Assembly: GCA_009617715.1 (NCBI GenBank)
Contig: VTFK01000146.1
Span: 945,001-1,009,000 of the forward strand
Source of the DNA: Plectrocnemia conspersa
Lineage: Eukaryota; Arthropoda; Insecta; Trichoptera; Polycentropodidae
Direction of reading: 5' to 3'
DNA: 64,000 bases
Every line of letters starts with the position of its first letter. Within the stretch, counting starts at the first letter, position 1. The notes beneath the pieces are model-generated. The model was not told the DNA's origin, did not search any database, and was given only the letters and a program-made list of their open reading frames with translations. The position numbers and the translations under genes were made by a program. Of the stretch, positions 9,372 to 23,600 are shown piece by piece.

Positions 9372-12300
9372 TTAGTGTAGCTTAAGCTTCTTCATCATCT
9401 TCATGACTTCCATTCCAGGAAGTGGACATGTCGAGTAGAAGACATGACATCCAATTCCATCCGAGCCGGAAATTAATTGTCCCATGTGAGCAGCGAAGTG
9501 ATATTTCGATGGAACTTCAGCAAGAACGCCTAAAGTGGTGTCACTGAAAATATGTATTATTTGTTTAGTAAATGAATCATGGATATTAAAATATTATTAA
9601 AAAATAATATTTCTATATATTATTTTTTAATAATATAATTTACCACATATTCGAATAGTTACGAACTCTAATATAATACAGATAAGTCAAAACGATTATG
9701 ACTCAAGTCACAAGTTATTTATTGTGTCTTCTTATTTATAAATATTTTATTATAAGCTATTAAATAATAATTTATAATTATTAAATATATATGATTTATA
9801 TCTCACATAAAATATCTACATAACTGTGCAATAAATCTGGTCGTTATAAGTGCGACACTTTCTAGTTGCAGCAACAATATGCCTTTGAATTATTAATATC
9901 ATTTTAGTAGTAATAAAAACCATTAATACATATATTGTAGAAAATGTTTTAACGATATTTTAACCCTTTGAGTAGTGAGTTAATTAAAATACATTTATTA
10001 ATTTGTCGGTATAAACCTGGGAGTGAATTAATTTTACGTATTATTCCATAATTATTTTTGTCGTTATTTATTATTATTTATATTGCATTTAAAATAAATT
10101 TAAAAAAAATAGTGTTTCTCAACGTTTAATTGCTTTGATTGATTTTACTATTAGTGTGTTTTAATAATAATTTATTTTAACATTTTTCTAATATTAAATT
10201 TCGTTAATTTATTTGTCATAATTTTCAGCTTTTGTGAATTTTTATATCAATTCAGAAGCTCTTCATATTAGGGGTACCGGAAAAGATTCCATTTTTTTTT
10301 ACATTCCTTGTTTGAGATCAGTTTGACCCTGAACACGGTGGAGTGAGCATCTTTGTAAGTTTTTTTTTTTTGTATTTTCCTCGGCTTTCTTTTTTTGCGC
10401 CATAAAATTTTTTTTTAATCTTAGGGTAAAATTTCGAACAATACATTGCATGCTACTTTTTATCAAGGCTGGAAAGCAACTAAGGCAGCTAAAACCATTT
10501 TGAAATTTATGGAGCAGTAATAACAGCAAAAAAGTTTTGGTTCCGGCGATTTAAATCTGGCGATGTACAGACGTTCCGAAATAGGACGACTTTTTTGCTG
10601 AAGGTCATTTTGTAATTTATTTATTATTCAGTTATAATCGAATGGGTGTTAAAGCGAACAAAGAGAAGCGAATATTACGATTATCTGGGAATTACCCCTC
10701 AAAACTAGTGACGAAAATGGATAGTATACGACATCGTGGTGCGAAAAAAACAATGGCTTTCAAAGAAGGAAACCTGTTTCGACCCCTAAGCCCGACCTCA
10801 CCCTTCAAGTCCTATTTGTGTATGGTGGGATATTCGTGGAATTATCCATAATGAACTGTTAAAACTGGGTGATACGATAACTGCAAAGTTTATTGTCAAC
10901 AACTCGAAAATTGAATGAGAAATTTAAATGAAACGTCCGAATTTTAAACCGAAAAGGAGTGATTTGTTACACGACCACGCGCACCCTCTCAGTGCAAAGA
11001 TGAACCGTGAAAAAAATATGCAATTTAAATTTTGAAGTCTTGAAGCATCCTCCATATTCGCCAGACCTCGCTCCTTCTGATTTTTATCTCTTTAGATTTA
11101 TGGAACATTCATTTAGGGACAAAAAATTTGAAAATCTGAAGGAAGTCGAAAATCATTTAAATTCGTATTTTAATTCGAAACCACCAAATTGTTATAAAGC
11201 GGGAATCCAAAAAATGCCTAAAAGTTGGCAAACAGTTCTAGATAACTATGGGGATTATATTTTATAATATGTAAAATAGTATGAAAATAAAATTTCAATA
11301 AGACCTATGATGCTTAAAATAATGGTTTTCTTTCCGGTACCCCTAATATTTTTTTTTTTAAATTATTATAACATATTTTTATTTTGTACATTTACATACT
11401 ATTTTATTTATAAAAAAATATTAAATGTATTCAGTTATATATGTAAATATATTACTATCTGGGGTACCTCAAAACAGTGAAATATCGACCGCCGTACATA
11501 TACGGCGATACCGCTCAAAGGGTTAAGGAAGACAAAATACTAAATTGTGCTGAAACATTTCTTTAGTAAAATATATATAACACAGACCCTTAAATATTTA
11601 ATTGCAGCACAAACTTTAAAATTTATCATAAAGCAGATATTTTCATTTTTTTTATCGACCTAATTACTTTGTATTTTTATATATTTTAGTAAACTCATAC
11701 GATGTAGAAAAAGCGATGTAATTTTTTTTTTTAAATAATTATCTGCTGGTTTCAGGATGTCAATTTGTTTATTTAAGTTTTTAACCGTTTATGTGCCTAA
11801 ATAATTTTGCGCAGTACGTCATCTCAACGCCACATATTTATATAGCTTAATTTTTTTTTTTAAGTATTTAATACTTAAAAAAATTGCTTTTAAGAACTTG
11901 AAAATTATAATACACAAATTAACTTATTAAAATCAGTAGATAAATTTTTTTTTTAAATAATTAAATCGCTTTATCGAAACATAATATATATTTATTTAAT
12001 TTATATTTAAATAAAAAAATTACTATCCACAAGTAAAAAAATACTACCACAGCACTAATCCTATACATATATTGTTTTTATAATAACTCCTGAAATTTGG
12101 CCGCGAATTTTTAATCATTCATTTCCGATAGTCAACAACTAATTTACTCATAAAAGTTAAAGCACACATAATTTTCTTTATGGCGTTGATTTGTATGTTG
12201 TGTTGAAAAATCTTTATTACACTTGTATTTTAATTATATACAAATAATATAAATAATTTTATTGTAATACTTTCAGGGAAATAAATATTTGGAATCTGTT

Positions 12301-15300
12301 TATAAATTAATTGCTATATTTATGAGTGACTTTCCAATGACAAGGCTTACTAGCACGTGCTAAACACATATTTGCGCGGATTAGATGCACTTTCAGAAAA
12401 CATTGACAATGCATAGTTAAATACTTGGTATATATTACGAAATGGTTCGGGTATATGAATGTGAGAAGCTTTTATATAAATCACAAAGTCTGCCAAATTA
12501 GAAATCATCGATGTTACACAAAATATAATATAACCAGATATTTATTAGACAATAATACATTTATGCTCTGAATCATTGCATTGGCTAGATGATTGTAAAC
12601 GAGAAGGGCGTATAATATGAAATAATAATGGATAGACGGTGAGACCGCTTTTTTCCACCACTTCGCTTGCGACTTGGAACACGTAGGAGTTGAGCCGCAC
12701 TCACTCCAAGCGGAGACGATCCGCAAAAGACCGAGAAAACAGCCGCTTCCCACTTCCATGTCAGACCAGGCCTAACTAAGAAGTCACTGGAATCCAAGGG
12801 TTCAACCAGATATTCTAAATGACTTATCTGCAGTTGTTGTTGAACGTGACGAAATACGGTGAAAAAAATTTTTTTTTCAATAAAATCTTTTTATATATAA
12901 AAATAAAGGAGCACACCGCTAGATACGATATTATTATAACGACTCATATGCTTGTTTTTTAAAGCATTGATCTCACTAGCCTATAGAGTAATCCAGCTTT
13001 GGTTTGAATGAGGAATACAAAAAACAATGCCCTAAATATAATAGTTTAAAAGACCTTATGCGCCAAGCGGTCAATATTTTATTTAATATAAATACAGCAA
13101 GGTAAACCTAATCCACAACTACTTAAGTAGTGTGACACCAAACTGAAATCAATTCTGTAAATCCATAACCTCTATTTCATTAACTGTAAACTACAATATT
13201 ATTACAGCTTTCAATCGATACTATATTATTTATTGCTGGATTCCGAAAAATAATCTACGGAATCTTAAGAATGAAATTATATTTTAATATATAAAAACAA
13301 TATACATTTTCTTATTAATATTACAAGACATTTTTTTATTGTAATTTTATGAATGTAGTATTTATTATACTCTTTATTTTTTGTTATGACTTGTCCTTCA
13401 ACTTGAACGCGGTTAACAATGGCCTCAAATATTTTTCAATGATCAAGAATTGTATAATACATGCGGATCGCTTAAATTAAATTACCTGTCGAAAACCTTT
13501 ATTTTATGCTTATTAATTGTGACGATCAATGTCAAATATTATATTCTGAATTTTTAAAGCACTTTAGAGGTCAAATTAATTTTAATATATATAATTTTAA
13601 AATAGAAGGTTAACACACAGTTTTGTATTTTAAATTTGTGTTTTGATTTATCTAGAATTTGAACAAACAAACATTTTGTATAATTATCAATAAAATTATT
13701 CTAAAGAGGTATTGCCCTTCTGTTCTTCCGCGATCGTTATGGTGCATAACCATTTAATGAGTTGGATAACTTTCTCCAGCTCTCACCAACGCTATAAACA
13801 CCTGCCGTAACGAATTTAATTCAGATTGAGATATATTACCTAACTTGAGGTAATAGATGTATTTTTTGTAATTTAAGACACTTTATTACCCAATAAGCTT
13901 CAAAAGAGCACTCTCATTTTCGGTTAGCTGACGACTGTTGGCCCCAGAGCTGAGTTCGCAAACCATCTTCGGAAGACAAACGTTCTTGACTATGGAGATC
14001 ACTTCAGCTCTAGATTTGCCTCCTGAAATGAAAAATTGTAATTAATTTAATAACTTTAAAATGCTTCCTCAAACATTGTATATACAAGATTAATCAATCG
14101 ATCATAAATAAGAATACAACGCAGTTGATAGAATTTGCACGTCAGGAAATCCTTGCGAATATGCGTATTAATGCGTAGTCTTATAAACACTACAAGGTAA
14201 TTTAGTTTTTTTTATTTAATTAAAGAAAAAAGTCAGAGTTTTTATACTATATTAGATTAAAGGTCACATTCTAAACATTGTGTTATATAATTTAAAAATT
14301 ATGTTAAGTACCTTCTTATTTAATATGTGATATATAGAGTTATCGATTTGATTAGCTCAATTTTTTTTAAATTTACTGTAATACATACTTGAATGTAATG
14401 TAAAGTTTTTTATATATATTTATTTAAAAACCATATGATAAGGACATGTTATTATTTTTAAACAGTAATTAAAAAACACGTTAATTATTATCTTTAAAAA
14501 AATATATAATTTTTTCCATTTCTTCTGAACACAAAAAACTTTTATATGTGATTAAATATAGACTTCAAATCAAATGCAGGTTAACTGAATTATAATAGTA
14601 ACTATATAAATAATATAGATGCTCTTTTAAATGAACACTCGAATTACATAAAAATATGCAGGACTCTGATGTAAATAATAAGTTTACTTGCCTTTTCCAT
14701 GGGGTTTTTCTATGCATATTTAATTTTTAACTTAAATGTGTTATGTTCTTGTTATGACGTTTATATTTAACGGCTTACTATGTTTTATATTATGTACTAA
14801 AATAAAACTGTTCTTATTTTTATGATTTTGTAGAAAATTTTTGTAAGGTATAAATATTTTTTTAGCAACAAAATAATAAGCTTATTTAAACATAACTTTT
14901 TCATAGGATCTTTATTTGTTAAATTTATGAAAATAATATAAAAATTTATAAAAATCTTATTTAAGCTGTTAATCATGCAGTAAGATATTGTCGCTTATGT
15001 CAAATGTATAAAATTATGCTTAAATATCGCACAGTGATTGTAAAACAGTATTTAGTCCAAAAGATTAATTTGTTACATATATGTTGTATATTTGATATTA
15101 ATAAAAAATGTGCTTTGATAATATTTTTAGTTTATTTAAAAGCATTATTTTATTTATCTTCTATCATTCCTAATTATAATAATTGTAAGTTAGTTTATAT
15201 TTTAAAACAAATTTTATAATTGAAACACTTTTAATTTTACTTCAAAATGTTTAAAAAAAGCTTTAAAAATGTTTTTATAATAATTTTTTTTCAGATAAAA

Positions 15301-18300
15301 AAAGTCAAGTTATATAATATTTGTTATTAGTTCAGATTACTACGTAAGTTTATAATTTTATTACAAATGATTAAAAATATATATTTTCTTAACTATCTAT
15401 GCCTTTTATTATTAAAGAAAAAGTTGAAAAATATTTCTTAGCGTAATTCTTAAATTGCATAACTTATTTCTTGAGCCAAGTTGATACCAATAAAACAGTT
15501 AAAGATATCCTTATTAATTTTGGAGCGAAGAAATTTGGTATATATGTTACAGTGAATATGTATTACCAGTAAAGTTATATTTTCACTGACGTTTTAGTGA
15601 AATCATATCCTAATACATATTTACATATATTAGCGAGTGGAGCTAGTGAAATTATATGCTGCTCAAAATTATCGTTGAAGCTCAAAAGTCACGAAACGTG
15701 TATTTGCTGTTCAAACCCAAACCTAACATAGATTATTTAACTAAACCCAATATGATCTAATAAAATTATAAAACTAACTAAAGTTTTAGATTTGTTTAAT
15801 TTGGAATATTTTAGTATTTTTAGTTAAAATAAAAAATGCAAGTTTAGCAAGGCAATTATTTTTCTAAATTAATATTATATAACATTAGCCAAATAATTCT
15901 GCCCTATGTACTTACAAATACAGGTACTGCCCCTCAGGGTGACCGACCAATTACAGGGCAAACATTTAAGAACACGTGCTGATCACCTTTCAACGATATT
16001 TTATTGAATATATAGGCATGCTACAATCAGTGGCCCGGGGAAATCTTTAAAATTGCCTCCCCCTCATACATTTTTTTGAAGGGTCATAAAATCAGCATTT
16101 CTTAAAATAATAAATTGATTATTGTTAAGCTCTTGCTATTCGTAGATTTACTATTCGTAGATTTATTTATATTTTAAGAACCACACTAGACGATTCCATC
16201 GCGAATATGCCGCCACCAAGCAAGTGCCGCCCGGGGCGGCCCGCCCCCTTCGCCCCCCTGGTTACAATAAATGTGTATTATTTACAATTTTGGAATAAGT
16301 TTAGCGTGTAAGTAAATGATTTATTGTTATATAAATGGAATATTATTAATTTCATTTTGCAATGTTAATTTTTATTACGAACTAAAAACAGAATCAATCA
16401 TATTTTAAACTAAACCTAAGCATTTTTTTTAATAAGATATTTTTCGTTCAAACAGATAATAAATATTTATTAACAATAATATGTTTTGAATTTATTATGC
16501 TTAACTTTTATTATAAACTTAAAATTATTATAAAAACATGTTATTTTAAAGCACTTATTTTTTATTATTAAACCATGACGTTGTTACTTTGGTTTCTGCA
16601 CTATTTTATTTATATTATTCTCCATACCTTTGACTGTAAAATTTTATGGACTTGATTCGTTAGCATTATTATTAATATCATTATTGATACTGACAATATG
16701 CAACCCACACTTCTAGCAAGCGGTTGCAACTTCAAGGCAATCAACATTATTTACAAGATGCAACTTTAACGCTGCAAGGAACATTAACTCGCGAGAATGC
16801 ATAGTTTTTATTATATATGCAGGTATCAAATGATACGTCAAATTTGCCCTGTAACTGAGCAATAAAATAATTTACACAAATTGTAAGCACTATTCATTTA
16901 AATGGTATTGAAAAAACATGCCATATATATATATATATATATAATATGACATTGGATTATTTATAAAATAGATATAAATCTAAAACTAAATGCATTGGTT
17001 TTGAAAAACAGTTGCATGTTTCGACCTTCGATTTTCCATTCCAATTGCCAATGCCGCCTTGGAAGTAACTTCCTTCTGAATAAAATAAACGTTTGAAAAA
17101 CCATAGTCGGCTTTTTTGATACAAAGTTCTCATCCCACCTTGAACGCGTGCAAAAAGTTTATTCACATGCAATTTTTTGCCGTTGATTGTCAGATATCAA
17201 CGACCTTTTGTGAAGGAATTCGCTACTGAAACGCTAGAGAAGCATTGTTGAGACATTTAAATAAACATATAAGAAACATTAAATTGTCTGTATCGTCTAT
17301 GAATACCTACAGCAAATATTTTTAGTTACTTAAGATATTTTTTATTATTTTTTTTGCTACTTTTTTTTTATTGATTTATTTTATTTTGATTACTATTATT
17401 CGTTAGATATGAAAAATATCACATTGTCCTCAAAAATAAGACCGTTTGAATAAACACTACATTAAAAAAAAATACGAACAGGACATGACTGGTTTTTTCC
17501 ATAAATCGCTTACTCACTCTAATGTTACACTAATGGTATTATGCTATTTTTGGAATCAATTAAATTTTATAATATAAAATACATATTCATGTATTAGTAT
17601 TTCATATCAAAACATATATTTATTTTGTAAACGCCTCTTTTAAAATATATATACAAAAACATAAATTGGAATGAAGTTATTAATAAATCAGATACATTGG
17701 AATAATTGCGGGTTTATCTTATTTTAGAGTTGTAAAAGATTCTTTGTTTTTTTTAAAAAAAAAAGTTTGTAAACAATTATTTTTATTTTTTATAATCTGA
17801 AAGTAAAAAACCAGTAAGGGCTGATTACGATGAATTTGCGGTACAAATATCTAATACATTTATTTATTTTACGCATTAAAACGTACCTAATACATTTATT
17901 TATTTTATCTAAGGTTATAAATAATGACGTTGACGACATTGAAATATATATGAAAGCATAAATACTTTATTAATATATATTTATAAACCTTAAAAAATAT
18001 TTTTTTATATTATTTAAAATAGTTTCTAGGTTTTAATGAATTTTTTATTGGTTAAATTTGCATTCCTTCCTACAAAAACCGCAAGAATCAGGCATATTTA
18101 TCTGTACATAAAAAATGTGTATTTGTTATATACTGAAATTAGAAAACAGTAAACATTTCTGCCCTCCCGAATTTTTTTTAACGCAATTATAATATTTTGA
18201 ATAACTGCTTTTTAAGATCGCGCTTATGATTTTTTAAATAGTCTTACAATTGTAGCTGAGTTTATTTTTAGAAAAAGTTTTATAAAGATCGGAAATCAGA

Positions 18301-20569
18301 TCCCTAAAATATTTGTTTATTATTTTTTTAAAAGTAATAATCACTTATAAAAAATACTTATAGCATAGCAGGGAATGTGTATTAAGCTATGCTACTTTTA
18401 AGTTATCTATGTAATAAGCAGTTTTTTGCCTAAAAACAGTACATGTCTACTGTATGGCTAAAAATATCGATATGTTGATTTTTTTTTTAATTTTTATGGT
18501 TTGTTGTAATTTTTATTTTTATACTATTTTTAAATAATGTAATATATCATAACAAAAAATATGTACAAAAAATTTTATTTTAAAAATTATTTTATTTTTT
18601 ATATTTTAGTAAATTATATTTAATTCTATAAAATATATATAAATATATGTTTCAGTGTATTATCAGTGAAAATACGTATATTACTAGTCGCGTTCGGTCC
18701 ACACATGCGGTAGATGCGGCGCATGCCTTGGAATTGTAAAACGATTCTAAAACCTAAATATTTTTTTTTTAATTTACGTAACATAATCTAATTTGAAACA
18801 TAATCTATCAGAAAATCGGCTATAGACAACTATACCGAGGGAACGGCTAAAGCCGACTGCAGCGCAGGCGGGCTGGCTCCCCAACTGTCTGCGCAGTCGA
18901 TATGCGTGCGACAAGTACTGCATTTTAATAAAAATATTAATGCTTCATGGGTTTTATATTACTTTAAATAATAATGCATGACACAGGGGTTGTATCACTG
19001 GACAAACTGTTGGCGAAAACATTTATCGACCGTAAAAGATTGTCTAAAAATGATTTAAAAATAAAATTTATAAACTTGTCACGTTTATGTGCTAATTACT
19101 AAAAAATATCTAGTCAATATATATTTACATTTTTAAATCTGAAATGACTTAATGAGAATAACGTGTGTTGTTATGTTTTATGAATATGAGAAAAAATTGT
19201 GTAATATATTATTTAGCCATAAAAATATCATTAGGTAATTTGATGAATTATTTATTTTTAATTTAAATGTCTTTAGTTATCATTGTAACCTTAAATGCCT
19301 TTACTTACCATTGAACTAACTAGTTTATTGATTGTATATATTAAAAATCATATGATTCATTAAATAACATAACTACCTATTTAACATATCACCATAAAGC
19401 TACTTGAGGTCGTTTAATGAATTATGGTAGGAATAAAATGTTTCGCCTTAACTAATTTAATTATAAGAAACAAATTTGGTAGGCGTGCAAAAGGTTAAGG
19501 ATTCGATCAAGAATTACGATATTTCCTGACCGAAACCAGTTCTTACGCAACTATTAAATAAGTACCAAAACATTGTTCGCTTCCGAGTGAGAGTGAGTCT
19601 TTAAGAGATACCTTTCACCGGACGGTTGTACCACAATATGAGATAAACTTTACGAAAGAGACGTTAAAGAATTGCAAAAGAGGTCAAGAATTGATCTCCT
19701 TTTCATTCCATACAAATATCATTATAGAATACTAAATTGTCACATTTCTACCAACAAATTTGGAAAATTTTAATGTTGGTAAAACCTGTACTAATGGTAG
19801 AATAATTACGTAGTAAATCGACCAAAATAAAGTATGATATTTATGTATATAAATGTGATACAAATGCAATGGTGTGTACATTGAATGCGTCACACTTTAC
19901 AATTCGCTTAAACGCTTATGTGTAATGATTCTACACTAATGATACCTGATTTAAATGGGGATGTATTATATTATAAATATGATTAAGAAAATAAAGCTCA
20001 TGATTCAAATTCGACATCATAAGATAAAACCAGTTTCTTTCCTTAAGTAACTTTCTCTTCGGTCATAAATATTGTGTAACTTTTGCTGAATTTCTTCCGG
20101 AAGTCAAAGATATACGCTTATGCAACATTGTATATTTTTTACTTGTTATGTGAACGAAATATATATTCAAGGGGATTTATAATCTTGGGAATGGATAACA
20201 CAATAGAACTAGTTAAATGACCTTTTAGTGACACGCAATAATGTTACTATGGTTAAGCATTCTATAATATGTTTATATTGTTCATTATGTCATTTATATG
20301 TAATATAAAATATATTATGGCATAGGACAGATTCAAGCTTAAGATAAATTTGAAGGTTAAATAGTTGTTTATTGCGAGATAATGTTTTTTCAATTATTAA
20401 ATTATAAAAAATAGTTTCTATGTTTTTAAATATTATTTTTAGATTTATTTTTATTTTATTTTTTTTAATACATATAATCAATGGTTTTTTTAATACAAAT
20501 TTCATTTTTATATTTATACTTTAAATCAAAATAATTATACATACTATATCACAAATAAAAGAAGAGAGT

Positions 20570-20604
<35 letters not shown>

Positions 20605-23600
20605 TTGTAATAAAACAGATTAATCTTGCTTACAAAAATCACATAAAAAAAAAGGAATATATATTATAATATCAAATTAAATAAATAGAAACTTTTAAGT
20701 AGTAAATAGTTTTACATGCATTCAAGTAGTGTTTCTGCTAATTTTTACATCTTTAATATCCTTAAAAATAAAAGAAAATTAAGCAAACAGCTCTAGTTTG
20801 TTTAATGTATAGATTTACATAATAAATCTAAATATTTTTTCTTGTATCAATTGATAAATAATACATTGCATGAATTAATTGAAAAATATATACCGTTTCG
20901 GTTTGAACAATATAAAAATTCTATGATATTATTTTTATTTTTTAAAACAAATCTGACAAATCAAATATCACTTAAGAGGTTTACCCAATGCGTAATCATA
21001 GCAATTATACATTGAAAAAATAGTTATGGCGCACATTAAAAATATTTAGATCTTACATATTTTTTCCAGCTCCTCATAACTATCGCCGAAAACATCATTG
21101 TGTTTGGCAAGAGGAGGCCGTCATGGCCGCAATGGTAATTGAAACATATTAGATATTATTTTAATAATACGAAGTACTTGTCTTCTTAATTGATAATATA
21201 TAAAAAACGATATTTTTACTCAAATATAATGATTGAAATTTACTTTTATACATAGTAATTACAAATGATTTTTTAATTTATTTTTTACTTCTTGGGCCCT
21301 ATGATTAATCTATAAAAACTATGGTTAAATTCCAAGTACATTAGAAATTAATTTTAGAAGTATTGTACAATATTAACAAAAACCGTTTGACTTGTTAATA
21401 TATACGCACGTACGTCTACAAAAATTTACATACACAATTATCTAACAGTTGCCATACATATATTTAGTATATATAAATTCTAATAGTTCAAGGTGATCTT
21501 CTTGTCTATTCTAATGATCACTGATACTGTTCACTACGATATAGGATTAGCGAAATATTTAACACTTCTATGCGAGATGATTTGAAGCTTATAAAAGTAG
21601 GAAACAAATTCCTAAACCGGCTTTTTAACATGCTCGTTTATCGTCAAAAATTAAAAATTCACAATGGAGAAACGTGAATCGTGATGAAAGAAAAATAATA
21701 AATGCAAACGTCAATAAGTAAACAAAGCATTAGAAAGTTTGGAAGAGGTTGCGTAACAATTTCTAATATGATAGTTATATCTTGATAAACGTTACGTTAA
21801 CCGTAATTACGTTTTACGATTGGGATGATAAGTTGTTTTGTTATGAGACTCTTATCGATTTTGTGTACGTAAAAGAAAAGGTCAAATGCGAGTCAAAAAA
21901 TTTTTTCTGCGATAATACACTATCGCTAGACGAAAACATTTTTTACTCAAAGCACAATGTATACGTTAAACCTGCGTTTACGAATCAATAACTCGAAGGT
22001 TTAGAACGTAATAATGAATAGTAAAAAAATGTGCATTAATTCCAATCAAGGCAATGGTAAAAAATTGACCTTCCACTATTGAACGTGCAGTTAACTATGT
22101 ATTTATGTATTGATATGTTTTTAGTTAAATTATATAATGAACCATATGAATGATTTATAACACTTTACACATTGCAATAATATGACACTAATATTTAATA
22201 CAATTATATTCGAATTTAAAGCAATATATCTTGTTTTATAAGACAAACAACCAAACCACTATAATATAAACATATTTGAGTACCTAAAAAATCATTTTTT
22301 GAAATGCCATAAAAAAATGCAATTACTTTGTATTTTTATTTTGATTTTACTGTATTTTAATAATCGAGTCATTATATTATTTAAATAATATGTATATTAA
22401 AAAATAATGTAATTTTAGTAATGCAAAGATTCTGATAAAAATTATTTACAATAAAATTGTATATACATTTTCTATTTATATATCATTCATACATTATGAA
22501 CATATGTAAAGTATTAAGTTTAAGTTTGCTTTAATTAGATATGGAGAAGTGTCGTTGATTTTTGAATAGGTGCAATGCTTGTTAGTAATAATAAAAAAAG
22601 ATTTGTTTTACTCGGGATTGGAATAATATATTAACTAATGGTTCAACTAGGTTTAACTTGATTATTTTTTGTGCATAAATGTTAATATATGTACATATAT
22701 TTATGTATTTATGATAATTTACATTGTGATTATTTTCACACTGTTTTTATTATACACAACAATATTATCAAGGAGTACATGAATATTTTATGTACTTATA
22801 TATAATATTATAATTTGTTTTAGTGATAGTGATAGTTTTTTTTTTAAATATAACACTAGGTTTAATATGTCTTATTAAACAATATTTAAGTCACTTTCCA
22901 TGGAATCAGTTTTTTCACTGACAAAATAATAAATTCATTTTCAAGTATTCATAATACACTCAACTTTTTTTACACGATTGTGAAATAACACGGTCCAAAA
23001 AAAATATGAATACATATTTTTATTTGATATTTTTACACGATTGCCAGATATTCCAATTCGAAAAAAGACGAGCTATTTATTTAGATGATATTTTGAAAAT
23101 TTTGGACCGTCTTGGAAGAGCCAAAGGTTTTACATATGTGGATAAAGGTATTGGTCTGATCGAAGCAAATATTAGAACAATTAAAAATAATGAAGATTCT
23201 ATCCAAAAATCAGAAATTTCTGGATGAAAAATTAGTTCCAAAAAATCATCGTATAGTCGAAATGTTATCTTAGAGAAAATAGATTTTTTTTAATATTGTA
23301 TTATTTTTCCCTAATTAAAATACGTATGTATAACATTTTATTAAAAATATTTTTAGAGTTTATTTATTTGGTTTTTTATATGATTTTCTATACTAATTTG
23401 TTGTTATTTGTTAAATAACACGGTTTTTTTAAATTTAAGAACCAATCTTCGATTTTTCTATGTATCATATATTATAACTTTTTTTACACGGTTTTTTGTG
23501 GAACATATCCACCATGTAAAAAATGAGTTGGGTGTATTTGCAATATTTTTGACTGCTAGTGTAAACGATAGAGTGAAGTATATATTATTATTTTCATTAA

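Larger units (their letters stand above)
9964..11522 (+). mobile_element. piggyBac-type MITE interrupted by a mariner
   Basis: Flanked on both sides by TTAA (9960-9963 and 11523-11526), the piggyBac target duplication. Left end CCCTTTGAGTAGTGAG, right end inverted CTCAAAGGG. Near the right end is the near-palindrome CGCCGTACATATACGGCG. Without the mariner it would be about 485 bp, too short for a transposase and with no coding frame. An uninterrupted inverted relative lies at 50634-51166. Confidence 0.82.
9544..13889 (-). other. Second intron of the complete DM4/DM12-like gene
   Basis: About 4.35 kb with phase-2 boundaries. It contains the piggyBac-type MITE 9964-11522 with its mariner insertion, and a G+C-rich block at 12590-12815. 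The remainder is AT-rich with nothing further seen. Confidence 0.75.

Noticed and set aside
16957..17172. 71-residue minus-strand frame with aromatic and basic residues
   Set aside because: TTG start, no recognised motif, and no second copy; may be a transposon remnant but cannot be supported.
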